NCBI RefSeq assembly: GCF_039536245.1 | Contig: NZ_BAAAYN010000011.1 | Span: 117,609-181,608, forward strand | Direction of reading: 5' to 3' | DNA length: 64,000 nucleotides | Origin: Cryptosporangium minutisporangium | GTDB lineage: Bacteria > Actinomycetota > Actinomycetes > Mycobacteriales > Cryptosporangiaceae | In this document: piece by piece, positions 1-13,926 of the stretch | How the letters are laid out: each line of letters starts with the position of its first letter | How positions within the stretch are numbered: the first letter of the stretch is position 1 | The notes under the pieces: model-generated | The model's input: the letters and a program-made list of their open reading frames with translations, nothing else | What the model was told of the DNA's origin: nothing | Databases searched by the model: none | Program-made: the position numbers and the translations under genes

Positions 1-927
1 GACGTCGGCTTCTGGTGCTCCGGCTCCTCGGACTACCTGGCCGGACGAGCGTTCTCGTTCGTCGCCGCGGTCGACGCGATCGGCGCGTTCCCGCCGATCC
101 ACGAGTCCCACATCGAGGGTGACGCTGCCTGGGCGCTCTACGAAGCCTGGCTCAAGCTGCGCACCGGCGAGGCCGACACCGCGCTGGTCTACGGCTTCGG
201 CAAGTCGTCCGCCGGCGAACTGCGCCGGGTGCTGGCCCTGCAGACCGATCCCTACACGGTCGCGCCGCTCTGGCCGGACGCGGTGAGCCTCGCCGCGCTG
301 CAGGCCCGGCTCGGCTTGGACGCCGGTCTCTGGAGCGAACGCGACATGGCCGAGGTGGCCGCCCGCAGCCGCGCGGACGCGACCACGAACCCGCTGGCGC
401 AGCTCTCCGGCAAGGTCGACGTCGAGGAGCTGCTCGGCACCGAGTACGTGGCCGATCCGCTCCGCGTCCACGACTGCGCACCGGTGACCGACGGCGCCGC
501 CGCGGTGGTTCTCGCCGCCGGCGACCGGGCCCGGGAGCTGGTGGGGCGGCCGGCGTGGATCTCCGGCATCGCCCACCGGGTCGAGTCCGGGTCGCTCGGC
601 GTCCGCGACCTCACCACGTCGGTGTCGACGACGGCGTCGGCGGAGGCGGCGGGCGGCGTCGACGGCGTGGAGGTCGCCGAGTTGCACGCGCCCTTCACCC
701 ACCAGGAGCTGCTGTTGCGCCAGGCGCTGGGGCTGGGCTCCTCCGTCCGGATCAACCCGTCCGGTGGGGTGCTCACCGGTAACCCGATGTTCGCGGCCGG
801 GTTGGTGCGGATCGGGGAGGCCGCCGGTCGGGTCTTCGATGGCTCCGCGGGACGAGTGCTCGCGCACGCCACCAGCGGCCCGCTCTTGCAACACAACCTC
901 GTCTGCGTCCTGGAGGGTGCGCGGTGA
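1..927 (+). CDS. ltp4: Ltp4-like thiolase-fold protein of steroid catabolism (5' partial)
   Basis: The frame is open from base 1, so the N-terminus lies left of the window; 308 residues are present against about 354 in the mycobacterial Ltp4 family. It is a SCP2/lipid-transfer type thiolase. The C-terminal block reads INPSGGVLTGNP, where canonical thiolases have GHP, so the usual catalytic His is Asn. A Cys sits in GFWCSGS near the visible start. The GTGA overlap with the next thiolase and the nearby cyp125-fadA5 pair match the Mycobacterium tuberculosis ltp4-ltp3 arrangement (Rv3522-Rv3523). The exact substrate is not established. The assignment rests on family and order, not on a search. 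Confidence 0.75.
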   Translation, partial: DVGFWCSGSSDYLAGRAFSFVAAVDAIGAFPPIHESHIEGDAAWALYEAWLKLRTGEADTALVYGFGKSSAGELRRVLALQTDPYTVAPLWPDAVSLAALQARLGLDAGLWSERDMAEVAARSRADATTNPLAQLSGKVDVEELLGTEYVADPLRVHDCAPVTDGAAAVVLAAGDRARELVGRPAWISGIAHRVESGSLGVRDLTTSVSTTASAEAAGGVDGVEVAELHAPFTHQELLLRQALGLGSSVRINPSGGVLTGNPMFAAGLVRIGEAAGRVFDGSAGRVLAHATSGPLLQHNLVCVLEGAR

Positions 928-2075
928 AGCAGCCTGCGGCAGTGTTGGGGACCGGGCAGACGCACCACCGCAGCAAGCGGCTCGACGTCTCGATGGGTGG
1001 CCTGTGCCGGGAGGCGATCGATCGGGCACTCGCGGACGCCGAGGTCGACTGGTCCGACATCGACGCGGTGGTGCTGGGCAAGGCGCCGGACCTGTTCGAG
1101 GGCGTGATGATGCCCGAACTGGCCCTGGCCGACGCGCTCGGCGCGACCGGCAAGCCGTTGCTGCGGGTGCACACCGCCGGATCGGTCGGCGGCTCGACCG
1201 CGCTGGTCGCCGCGTCGCTGGTGCAGGCGGGCGTCCACCGCCGCGTCCTCGCGGTGGCGTTCGAGAAGCAGTCCGAGTCGAACGCGATGTGGGCGCTCTC
1301 GATCGGGATCCCGTTCAGCATGCCGGTGCACGCCGGCGCGGGCGGCTACTTCGCCCCGCACATCCGCTCGTACATCCGGCGGTCCGGGGCGCCCGAGCAC
1401 GTGGGTGCGATGGTCGCGGTGAAAGACCGTCGCAACGGGGCGCTCAACCAGTACGCGCACCTGCGTCAGTCCGACATCACGCTGGAGTCGGTGCAGGCCT
1501 CGGCGATGCTCTGGGACCCGGTGCGCTACGACGAGACCTGCCCTTCGTCCGACGGCGCGTGCGCGATGGTGATCGGCGACGCGTCGACGGCGGGCGGGCG
1601 GAACGCCGCGTGGATCCACGCGACCGCCATGCGTACCGAGCCGACGATGTTCGCCGGGCGCGATCACGTGAACCCGCAGGCCGGACGGGACGCCGCCGCT
1701 GCACTGTGGAAGGAGGCCGGGATCACCGACCCGGCCGCCGAGGTGGACGCCGCCGAGATCTACGTGCCGTTCTCCTGGTTCGAACCGATGTGGCTGGAGA
1801 ATCTCGGGTTCGCCGACGTCGGCGACGGCTGGAAGATGACCGAGGCCGGTGACACCGCGATCGGCGGACGCCTGCCGGTCAACCCGTCCGGCGGGGTGCT
1901 GTCGTCGAACCCGATCGGGGCGTCCGGCATGCTGCGCTTCGCCGAGGCCGCGATGCAGGTGATGGGGCGGGCAGGCGATCACCAGGTGGACGGCGCGCGC
2001 ACCGCGCTCGGCCACGCGTACGGCGGCGGCTCCCAGTTCTTCGCGATGTGGGTAGTCCGCTCCACGAAGCCGTAG
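924..2075 (+). CDS. ltp3: Ltp3-like thiolase-fold protein
   Basis: This 383-residue SCP2-type thiolase homologue starts at GTG, overlapping the stop of the previous gene (GTGA), so the two are probably translationally coupled and may form a heteromer. The position that usually carries the nucleophilic Cys reads HTAGSVGGS, without Cys. The C-terminal motif is NPSGGVLSSNPIGASG, with Asn in place of the thiolase His. It may therefore be a non-catalytic partner or an aldolase-like enzyme rather than a true thiolase. Gene order (ltp4-ltp3 near cyp125/fadA5) supports a role in steroid breakdown. A bidirectional terminator follows. Confidence 0.75.
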   Translation: MKQPAAVLGTGQTHHRSKRLDVSMGGLCREAIDRALADAEVDWSDIDAVVLGKAPDLFEGVMMPELALADALGATGKPLLRVHTAGSVGGSTALVAASLVQAGVHRRVLAVAFEKQSESNAMWALSIGIPFSMPVHAGAGGYFAPHIRSYIRRSGAPEHVGAMVAVKDRRNGALNQYAHLRQSDITLESVQASAMLWDPVRYDETCPSSDGACAMVIGDASTAGGRNAAWIHATAMRTEPTMFAGRDHVNPQAGRDAAAALWKEAGITDPAAEVDAAEIYVPFSWFEPMWLENLGFADVGDGWKMTEAGDTAIGGRLPVNPSGGVLSSNPIGASGMLRFAEAAMQVMGRAGDHQVDGARTALGHAYGGGSQFFAMWVVRSTKP

Positions 2076-2102
2076 TGCACGGCCCGCCCAGAGCGATCCT
2101 GA

Positions 2103-4835
<2,733 letters not shown>

Positions 4836-4847
4836 GCCCGCCGCTGA

Positions 4848-4976
4848 TCAGCCGTCCGCCTCGGCCCCGTACTCGACGTCCGAGCGGACCCAGCGCGTGC
4901 TTCCCCCGACGCTGTACCGGGTCTCCACCCCGCGCAGGTTCGCGACGGGTAGCGCGTCGATGCGGGCCCACACCAT
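4848..4976 (-). CDS. Possible small protein downstream of the ABC permease
   Basis: A 42-codon frame runs from ATG 4976 (or 53 codons from GTG 5009) to a TGA at 4848, in phase with the upstream permease just after its stop. Third codon positions are strongly G/C and the peptide (MVWARIDALPVANLRGVETR and onward, ending EYGAEADG) is not low-complexity. I do not recognise it. It could be a real small ORF, a remnant of a larger gene, or chance in high-GC DNA. The inverted repeat 4964-5007 overlaps its start region. Confidence 0.25.
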   Translation of the reverse strand: MVWARIDALPVANLRGVETRYSVGGSTRWVRSDVEYGAEADG

Positions 4977-5007
4977 GCCGTAGTGGGCGGCTCGCTGGTG
5001 TGGGCCC
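4964..5007. terminator. Inverted repeat, possible terminator between fadA5 and ABC permease
   Basis: Perfect 12-bp arms GGGCCCACACCA (4964-4975) and TGGTGTGGGCCC (4996-5007) are separated by 20 nt, between the convergent fadA5 and permease genes. There is no T-tract, so the terminator role is an inference. Confidence 0.45.
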
Positions 5008-5042
5008 ACCGTGTACCCGGTCGCACCGGAGCGGCAACCGGG

Positions 5043-5759
5043 TCAGGGCCGCCGGGTGAGCCGGGTGCGGGCGTAGGCGGCCAGTACTACGGCCGCCCAG
5101 AGCACGGTGTGGACGCTCAGCAGCACGATGTCCGCCGAGCGGGCAGCGCTGGCGGCCCGCACCGTCGCGGTCAGCCGGGGCACCAGCCAGCCGAGCGGAT
5201 CCGCCGCGCCCGAGCCGAGTGCGAGCACCAGCACGACTCCCCCGACCAGCGTCAGCGTCGCCCGCCCCAGGTCCGGGCCGACCGCGCGGGACGCCCAGGC
5301 CCCGATCGCCAACCCGGTGGCCACCGCGAGCAGGTGGACCCAGAGCCCGAAGGCCAGCCCGGCCACGAGCGCGCCACCCGACTCCGGCGGCGCGATCGCC
5401 CCGAACACCCAGGGCACGGCGAGCGCGACGAGCACGGTGACCGTCGCGGGCACGGCCGCGGCGACCAAACCGGCCACGACCTCCCGGCCGGCTCCGCCGA
5501 CGGCCGTGGCCGCCAGCAGCCGCTGCGCGTCCGGCTCCAGGTCCAGCGCGAGCTTCGCCTGCCAGGCCAGGACCGGCAGCAACACCAACGCCGAGATCCC
5601 GTACGCCTCGACGATCGGCGCGGCGCCCCCGGCGTGCACGACCGCGAGCAGGCCGAGCGTCGCGATCAGCGGGGCCAGCGCCCGGCGTGACCGGGTGTAC
5701 CCACGGACCCGGACCCGGGTCAGCGCGACGACGCGGTGCGACGGAGCGGCCGTGTTCAT
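5043..5759 (-). CDS. ABC transporter permease (ABC-2-like membrane subunit)
   Basis: The 238-residue integral membrane protein has about six hydrophobic segments (for example LIATLGLLAVVHAGG, SALVLLPVLAW, VVLVLALG and VLWAAVVLAAYA). It probably pairs with the ATPase directly upstream, whose 3' end overlaps its start by 4 bp. The ATG at 5759 is chosen because the open frame before it is antisense-like Gly/Arg-rich sequence. The substrate is unknown. No KstR site lies in front of this pair, so a role in steroid transport is not supported. It lies convergent to fadA5. Confidence 0.75.
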   Translation of the reverse strand: MNTAAPSHRVVALTRVRVRGYTRSRRALAPLIATLGLLAVVHAGGAAPIVEAYGISALVLLPVLAWQAKLALDLEPDAQRLLAATAVGGAGREVVAGLVAAAVPATVTVLVALAVPWVFGAIAPPESGGALVAGLAFGLWVHLLAVATGLAIGAWASRAVGPDLGRATLTLVGGVVLVLALGSGAADPLGWLVPRLTATVRAASAARSADIVLLSVHTVLWAAVVLAAYARTRLTRRP

Positions 5760-6499
5760 TGCGGCACCTCCGCCGGCCGCACCGACCGCACCACGTGCCC
5801 GGCCGCGCGCAGCGACGCCACGACGTCCGCGACCTCCGTGCCGTCCACCACCACTTCGAGCACCTGCCGCCCGATCACGGGTGCCGCCACCTCGGAGAGC
5901 TGGCCCTGCTCCAGCCGCCACTCGGCGTCCGGCCGCAGGCCCGCGATCTCACCCCGGTGGTCGGAGACCACGCAGACGCCGCCCGCGGTGGTGACCTCGG
6001 CGACCAGCGCGGGCAGCTCCTCCCTGGTCGCCGCGTCCAGCCCTTCCCAGGGTTCGTCCAGTACCAACAGCCCCGGCCGCACCAGCAACGCCTGCACCAG
6101 CCCCACCTTCTGCGCGGTGCCCTTGGAGAGCGTCGACAGCCCGGCGTCGAGGAACGGCGTCAGGTACAGGCGTTCGGACCACGCCGCGATCGCGGCGGCA
6201 CCGGTCGGCAGCCCGCGGACGCGTCCGACCGCGTCGAGGTACTGGCGCACGGTCCAGATCTGATCGGCCGGGAACCGCTCCGGTACCCACCCGACCACGG
6301 CCGGACGCCCGACCACCGTGCCGCGGCTGGCCGGAAGTACGCCCGCCAGCACCCGGAGCAGCGTCGTTTTGCCGGCGCCGTTCCGTCCGGTGACCGCGGT
6401 GACGGTGCCGGACGGCAGCACACCGTTGACTCCACGAAGGACCCACGGGGCGCGCCGACCGAACCGCAAAGACACGTTTTGCAGTGCAATCCCGGCCAT
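5756..6499 (-). CDS. ABC transporter ATP-binding protein
   Basis: This is the nucleotide-binding subunit of a small exporter. Walker A is GRNGAGKTT, the signature motif is replaced by the degenerate LSKGTAQKV, and Walker B is LLVLDEPWEGLD, followed by the H-loop region VSDHRGE. From the ATG at 6499 it has 247 residues. A longer version from 6556 is possible, but MAGIALQNVSLRFG at 6499 matches the usual domain start. It overlaps the permease start by 4 bp. The degenerate LSGGQ-type signature still keeps the Ser and Gly positions. A short GC palindrome (6573-6586) lies between it and hsaB. Confidence 0.8.
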   Translation of the reverse strand: MAGIALQNVSLRFGRRAPWVLRGVNGVLPSGTVTAVTGRNGAGKTTLLRVLAGVLPASRGTVVGRPAVVGWVPERFPADQIWTVRQYLDAVGRVRGLPTGAAAIAAWSERLYLTPFLDAGLSTLSKGTAQKVGLVQALLVRPGLLVLDEPWEGLDAATREELPALVAEVTTAGGVCVVSDHRGEIAGLRPDAEWRLEQGQLSEVAAPVIGRQVLEVVVDGTEVADVVASLRAAGHVVRSVRPAEVPQ

Positions 6500-6591
6500 G
6501 ATGCGGCGATCGTACGGCGCGGCCGTTGGCGCGTGCGCACTCGCGTCACCCATCACTCAAGTGAATGCACACGCCCGCCGGCGGGCAGCGT

Positions 6592-7127
6592 TCAGATCCA
6601 GTCGTCCGGCTGGGACCAGCCGAACCACGGCTCGGGATCGGACGTCGCCGTGTACCGGCCGCGGTGGAACAGCAGCGGCGGCCGTCCGGCGCCGGGTGCT
6701 TCCAGCGTGTCCACCCGCCCGACGACGATGTGGTGGTCGCCGCCGGGGTAGACCGCGTCGACCGTGCAGTCGACCCAGGCGAGGACGCCGTCGAGTACCG
6801 GGGCGCCCGCCGGCGACCAGCTCCACTTCACGACGTCGAACTTGTCTTCCCGGCGGGCCCCGAACACGGCACTCACCTCGGCCTGGTCACCGGCGAGCAC
6901 GTTGACGCAGAACGTCCCCGCGCGCGAGATCACCGGCCAGCTCCGCGACGTCGCGCTCGGGCAGAACACGACGAGCGGCGGGTCCAGCGAGAGGGCCGAG
7001 AACGACTGGCACGCGAACCCCACCGGCTCGCCGTCCAGACTGGCGGTCACCACCGTGACGCCGGTGCAGAACTGCCCGAGTACCGCCCGGAACGTCGCCG
7101 GGTCGATGTCGCTACGAGGCACCGACA

Positions 7128-7128
<1 letters not shown>
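6592..7128 (-). CDS. hsaB: HsaB, flavin reductase of the 3-HSA monooxygenase
   Basis: It supplies reduced flavin to HsaA for hydroxylation of 3-HSA in steroid A-ring degradation. The 178-residue protein has the flavin reductase-like FMN fold, with TGVTVVTASLDGEPVGF near the start and FSALSLDPPLVVFC following. The GTG start at 7128 overlaps the hsaC stop (TAGTG), which fixes the start; the longer open frame upstream is antisense to hsaC. It is the last gene of the hsaADCB operon, the same order as in mycobacteria. Confidence is high because all four operon members are recognisable. Confidence 0.92.
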
Positions 7129-10080
<2,952 letters not shown>

Positions 10081-10166
10081 TGCTGCGCTCTCCGTCCCTG
10101 AAGTTGGCGCGTACGCCGTGCGCGTCGGCCGCGGCGGTCTGCTGGCCTTCGAAGTGCGGCCTACCC

Positions 10167-10180
10167 TAGAACACGTTCTT
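10167..10180. promoter_or_regulatory. KstR-type operator (hsaA side)
   Basis: TAGAACACGTTCTT matches TnnAACnnGTTnnA at all but the last base. It lies 87 bp upstream of the hsaA ATG in the hsaA-kshA divergent region. Confidence 0.75.
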
Positions 10181-10235
10181 TTTTGTGTCGAGGAGCCCCA
10201 TGTCAGAGCCGGGTGGCGCTCCCATGCCCTCAAAC

Positions 10236-10249
10236 TATAACCTGTTCTA
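10236..10249. promoter_or_regulatory. KstR-type operator (kshA side)
   Basis: TATAACCTGTTCTA is a full match to TnnAACnnGTTnnA, 32 bp upstream of the kshA ATG. It argues against translation starting upstream of 10281. Confidence 0.85.
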
Positions 10250-10280
10250 CGTCAGGGCCCGACAGATCGGGAGGTTCAGC

Positions 10281-11432
10281 ATGACGCTGACGAGCTCCGA
10301 CGGTGACCACGGATCGGTTCGCACGATCGACTGGGGTAAGCCACAGACCCGCTACGCGCGCGGCTGGCACTGCCTCGGGTTGGCGGAGCAGTTCCGCGAC
10401 GGCGCGCCGCACGCGGTGCACGCGTTCGGCACCAAGCTCGTGGTGTTCGCCGACTCCGCAGGCACCCTGCACGTGCTCGACGGGTACTGCCGCCACATGG
10501 GCGGTGATCTGACGCAAGGCACGATCAAGGGCGACGCGGTCGCCTGCCCATTCCACGACTGGAGGTGGTCGGGGAACGGGAAGTGCGCGGCGATTCCGTA
10601 CGCAAGGCGGGTGCCGCCGCGGGCGCGGACGAAGTCGTGGCTGACGCTCGAGCGCAACGATCAGCTCTTCGTCTACAACGATCCCGAGGGCAATCCCCCG
10701 CCTCCCGGCGTCGACATCCCGGAGATCGCGAATCGCGACCAGTACAGCGCCTGGGTGTGGGACAGCCTCCTGGTCGAGGGCTCCAACTGCCGCGAGATCA
10801 TCGACAACGTGGTCGACATGGCCCACTTCTTCTACATCCACCACGCGTTCCCGGTGTACTTCAAGAACGTGTTCGAGGGCCACGTCGCGAGCCAGTACCT
10901 GCACTCGCGGTCCCGGCCGGACGTCGGGCTGGCCCAGAACGCCAGCCCGGAGGACATGCTCCGCTCGGAGGCGTCCTACTACGGGCCGTCGTACATGATC
11001 GACTACCTGTGGAACGACATGGCCAACGGTTTCACGTTGGAGACCGTGCTGATCAACTGCCACTACCCGGTCTCGCCGACGTCGTTCCTGCTGCAGTGGG
11101 GCCTCATGGTGAAGAACATTCCGGGGGTCGACGAGGTCACGTCGAACAAGATCGCGAAGAAACTCTCGAAGAGCTACGGCGTCGGTTTCCTGCAGGACGT
11201 CGAGATCTGGCGGAACAAGGCACCGATCGAGAACCCGCTGCTCTGCGAGGAGGACGGGCCGGTCTACCAGCTGCGTCGCTGGTACGACCAGTTCTACGTG
11301 GACGCCGCCGACGTGAGCGGCGACATGGTGGCCCGGTTCGAGTTCGAGGTGGACACCACGCGCGCCGTGGAGAGCTGGGAACAAGAGGTGGCGGACAACC
11401 TGGCGCGGGCCGCAAAGGTGGCGGACTCGTGA
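10281..11432 (+). CDS. kshA: KshA, 3-ketosteroid 9-alpha-hydroxylase oxygenase
   Basis: This Rieske non-heme iron oxygenase hydroxylates 1,4-androstadiene-3,17-dione at C9, which with KstD opens ring B. In the 383-residue protein the Rieske ligands are Cys70-x-His72 and Cys89-x2-His92 (CPFHDW). The mononuclear iron region is DNVVDMAHFFYIHH, with His182 and His187 as ligands. The ATG at 10281 has GGGAGG 6 bp upstream, whereas the longer frame includes the KstR site. The stop overlaps the next small gene (GTGA). Electrons come from KshB, encoded two genes downstream. Confidence 0.95.
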   Translation: MTLTSSDGDHGSVRTIDWGKPQTRYARGWHCLGLAEQFRDGAPHAVHAFGTKLVVFADSAGTLHVLDGYCRHMGGDLTQGTIKGDAVACPFHDWRWSGNGKCAAIPYARRVPPRARTKSWLTLERNDQLFVYNDPEGNPPPPGVDIPEIANRDQYSAWVWDSLLVEGSNCREIIDNVVDMAHFFYIHHAFPVYFKNVFEGHVASQYLHSRSRPDVGLAQNASPEDMLRSEASYYGPSYMIDYLWNDMANGFTLETVLINCHYPVSPTSFLLQWGLMVKNIPGVDEVTSNKIAKKLSKSYGVGFLQDVEIWRNKAPIENPLLCEEDGPVYQLRRWYDQFYVDAADVSGDMVARFEFEVDTTRAVESWEQEVADNLARAAKVADS

Positions 11433-11671
11433 CCCGTTCTCTCATGCGGGACGGTCACCGGGAGGAGCAGCTGCACGGCGACTTCCACCCGGTGACCTGC
11501 GGCTCGTGCGCCACGACCGTGCTGGTGCGCCGGGCGAGCGCCCAGCAGACGTCGATCCAGTGGCCGGCCGACGCGGCGTGCCCCGAGTTGCTCGACCGGG
11601 GCGCCGCCGGGACGCCGGTCCGGGCGTGCGGACGCCTGGCCGCAGCGATCCGGGCCGCGGAGGCTCAGTGA
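11429..11671 (+). CDS. Small cysteine-containing protein between kshA and kshB
   Basis: The 80-residue protein starts at GTG 11429, overlapping the kshA stop; an in-frame ATG at 11444 is the alternative. It has four Cys: a CGSC pair (about residues 30-33), one in AACPEL and one in RACGRL, so it could bind a metal such as Zn or Fe. No signal peptide or membrane segment is visible. I do not recognise the family. Being locked between the oxygenase and reductase genes of KSH, it may help the Rieske system or be a KstR-controlled accessory. Confidence 0.7.
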   Translation: MTRSLMRDGHREEQLHGDFHPVTCGSCATTVLVRRASAQQTSIQWPADAACPELLDRGAAGTPVRACGRLAAAIRAAEAQ

Positions 11672-11750
11672 CGTCGTACCCCGGCGCCCTCCTCCGCTCC
11701 GCTCCTCGGTCGCCAGGACTCCCTGCGATGCTCACTCCAGAGGACGCCTC

Positions 11751-12764
11751 ATGACCGCGTACCAGCTGCGGGTGGCCGAGGTGGTCGCCGAGACCGACGA
11801 CGCGCGGTCGTTCGTCCTCGACGTGCCACCGGACCTCGCCGAGGTGTTCGCGCACAAGCCCGGCCAGTTCCTCACCGTGCGGGTGCCGGTGGACCCGGCG
11901 GCGGTGGCCAGGTGCTACTCGCTCTGCAACGCGCCGGGGGACCCGCTGACGATCACGGTGAAGCGCACGGCCGACGGGTTCGGCTCGGTCTGGCTGTGCT
12001 CGCACGTCACGGCGGGCGACGTCCTGGAGGTGCTGCCGCCCGCGGGCCGCTTCACGCCACGATCGCTGGACGGTTCGTTCCTGCTGGTCGCCGCCGGCAG
12101 CGGGATCACTCCGGTGCTGGGGATCGTGCGAACGGTGCTGGCGTCCGGCAACGGGCACGCCACCCTGGTCTACGCCAACCGTGACGAGCGTTCGGTGATC
12201 TTCGCCGACGCGCTCCGGAAACTCGTCGCGAAGTACCCGGATCGGCTCACCGTGGTGCACTGGCTGGAGAGCGTCAGCGGGTTGCCGACGCCGTCCGCGC
12301 TCGGCGCGATCTTGGCACCCTGGGCGTCCGGCGCCGAGGTGTTCCTGTGCGGGCCGACCGAGTTCATGGCCGCTGCGGACGTCGCGCTACGCGACCTGGA
12401 CGTGGCGCGCGTCCACGTGGAGCGGTTCCAGTCGCTCGCCGAAGATCCGTTCGTCACGGGGAAGGTTCCCGACGCGACGGCGGCGACCGAGGGCGAACCG
12501 CTGTCGGTGGAGATCGACGGGGCGACGCACGCGCTGGCGTGGCCGGACGGGCGACGGATGCTCGACGTTCTCGTCGACCACGGGCTCGCCGCCCCGTCGT
12601 CCTGCCGCGAGGGGCGCTGCGGTGCGTGCACCTGCCGGCTGGTCAGCGGCGAGGTCGAGATGGTGAACAACGAGGTGCTCGACGAGCAGGACCTCGCCGA
12701 GGGGTTCGTGCTGGCGTGCCAGTCGCTCCCCCGCGGCGGCCCGTACACGGTCAGCTACGACTGA
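11751..12764 (+). CDS. kshB: KshB, ferredoxin-NAD reductase of 3-ketosteroid 9-alpha-hydroxylase
   Basis: This 337-residue iron-sulfur flavoprotein passes electrons from NADH to KshA. Its FAD-binding part has RCYSLCN (Arg54-x-Tyr-Ser), the NAD part has GSGITP (116-121) and CGPTEFM, and a C-terminal plant-type 2Fe-2S domain has Cys285, Cys290, Cys293 and Cys323 (C-x4-C-x2-C-x29-C). The domain order FAD-NAD-ferredoxin is as in known KshB. The stop overlaps the next ATG by TGATG. It sits in the kshA operon rather than divergent from hsaA as in mycobacteria. Confidence 0.93.
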   Translation: MTAYQLRVAEVVAETDDARSFVLDVPPDLAEVFAHKPGQFLTVRVPVDPAAVARCYSLCNAPGDPLTITVKRTADGFGSVWLCSHVTAGDVLEVLPPAGRFTPRSLDGSFLLVAAGSGITPVLGIVRTVLASGNGHATLVYANRDERSVIFADALRKLVAKYPDRLTVVHWLESVSGLPTPSALGAILAPWASGAEVFLCGPTEFMAAADVALRDLDVARVHVERFQSLAEDPFVTGKVPDATAATEGEPLSVEIDGATHALAWPDGRRMLDVLVDHGLAAPSSCREGRCGACTCRLVSGEVEMVNNEVLDEQDLAEGFVLACQSLPRGGPYTVSYD

Positions 12765-13243
12765 TGGCCGCCCCGCCCCGGCCGTCCCAGCTGGACTCGC
12801 CGCTGCTCCCGAAGATCTTCAAGTACCTGGCGAAGACCCAGGTATGGCTCTACCGGCGCACCCGCGGGCGGATCGGCGGGAAGTGGCGGGTGGGGGCCGG
12901 GTTCCGCAAGCCGGTGCCGGTTCTCCTGCTCGATCATCGGGGCCGGAAGTCCGGACGGCCGTTCACGACCCCGGTCCTCTACGCGGTGGACGGGGACGAC
13001 CTGCTGGTGGTCGCGTCGCAGGGTGGGCTGGAGGCGCACCCGCAGTGGTACCTGAACCTGTGCGCGTCGCCCGAGACGTCCGTGCAGATCCGGGGCTCGC
13101 GGCGGTCGGTGCGCGCCCGGGTCGCCGAGGGAGCGGAGCGGGCGCGGCGGTGGCAGGTGGCGGTCGAGGCGTACGCCGACTTCGACACGTACCAATCCTG
13201 GGCGTCCCGCGAGATCCCACTGATCGTCCTCGAATCCCGCTGA
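12764..13243 (+). CDS. Deazaflavin (F420)-dependent nitroreductase family protein, Ddn-like
   Basis: The 159-residue protein has the family block LDHRGRKSGRPFTTPVLY followed by GDDLLVVASQGG and HPQWYLNL, typical of the split beta-barrel F420-dependent Ddn family. In M. tuberculosis ddn also lies beside fadA5. Its start overlaps the kshB stop (TGATG), so it is cotranscribed with kshAB and likely in the KstR regulon. The physiological substrate is unknown; reduction of quinones or steroid intermediates are options. The helical N-terminus (KIFKYLAKTQVWLYRRTRG) could associate with the membrane. Confidence 0.82.
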   Translation: MAAPPRPSQLDSPLLPKIFKYLAKTQVWLYRRTRGRIGGKWRVGAGFRKPVPVLLLDHRGRKSGRPFTTPVLYAVDGDDLLVVASQGGLEAHPQWYLNLCASPETSVQIRGSRRSVRARVAEGAERARRWQVAVEAYADFDTYQSWASREIPLIVLESR

Positions 13244-13251
13244 GCGCGCCG

Positions 13252-13278
13252 AAACCCCGACACAGGGTGTCAGGGTTT
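13252..13278 (+). terminator. Terminator after the kshA operon
   Basis: AAACCC-C-GACAC and GTGTC-A-GGGTTT form an 11-bp stem with one internal mismatch and an AGG loop, 8 bp after the ddn-like stop. Confidence 0.75.
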
Positions 13279-13350
13279 GGAGGAAACCTGGCTTCGCCGG
13301 TCGATGTCATCGACGAGAGTGACCGGCCCAACCGCCAGCGAAGGACCTCG

Positions 13351-13866
13351 ATGCGCGAAACACCAGCAGATCTCCGGGCGATCCAGGACCTCCTGGACGC
13401 CTCCCTCGCCCGCTCCACCTCGCACCTGCGCTCGATCGTCACCGAGCGCACCATCACCGCCGAGCAGCTCACCCGGGTACTCACCGGCATGTGCACCCTC
13501 GCGCTGTCCACGGTGACGGCGAAGGGTGAGCCGCGGATCAGTGGCGTGGACGGACACTTCCTCCGCGGCAAGTGGTACTTCGGTACGGCGCGCACCGCCG
13601 CGAAGGCCCGTCACCTCGCCGCCCGTCCGGCCGCCAGCGTCGCGCACCTGCGCGGTGAGGACCTGGGCGTGTTCACCCACGGCACGGTCGAGATCCTCAA
13701 CCCCGCGGACGGTGAGCCCGCCGCGGACTGGCCGGACCTGTTGGCCTACTTCAAGGACTTCTACGGCAGCACCGCCTTCGACTGGGACAACGAGGTGGTC
13801 TACTACCGGCTGCAGCCGCACTGGATGGTCGTGTACGCCGCCGACGTCGACAAGCTCATCGGCTAG
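13351..13866 (+). CDS. Pyridoxamine 5'-phosphate oxidase-fold protein
   Basis: The 171-residue protein has the split-barrel flavin-binding pattern: LALSTVTAKGEPRISGVDG, GKWYFGTARTAAKARHL and ASVAHLRGEDLGVFTHGT, then a Trp/Tyr-rich C-terminus. Such proteins bind FMN or F420 and reduce small substrates; the substrate here is unknown. The ATG at 13351 follows AAGGA at 13341. It stands after the kshA-operon terminator and has no KstR site, so it is probably not part of the regulon. Confidence 0.72.
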   Translation: MRETPADLRAIQDLLDASLARSTSHLRSIVTERTITAEQLTRVLTGMCTLALSTVTAKGEPRISGVDGHFLRGKWYFGTARTAAKARHLAARPAASVAHLRGEDLGVFTHGTVEILNPADGEPAADWPDLLAYFKDFYGSTAFDWDNEVVYYRLQPHWMVVYAADVDKLIG

Positions 13867-13926
13867 TTGTCCGCGGGAGCATAATCCCGACAGCGCGCCG
13901 GCCTGGTTCTGAGGCATCGTGGACGT

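Noticed and set aside
5043..6499. ABC pair as a steroid transporter
   Set aside because: No KstR site precedes it, and actinobacterial steroid uptake is by Mce4; the position alone is not enough.
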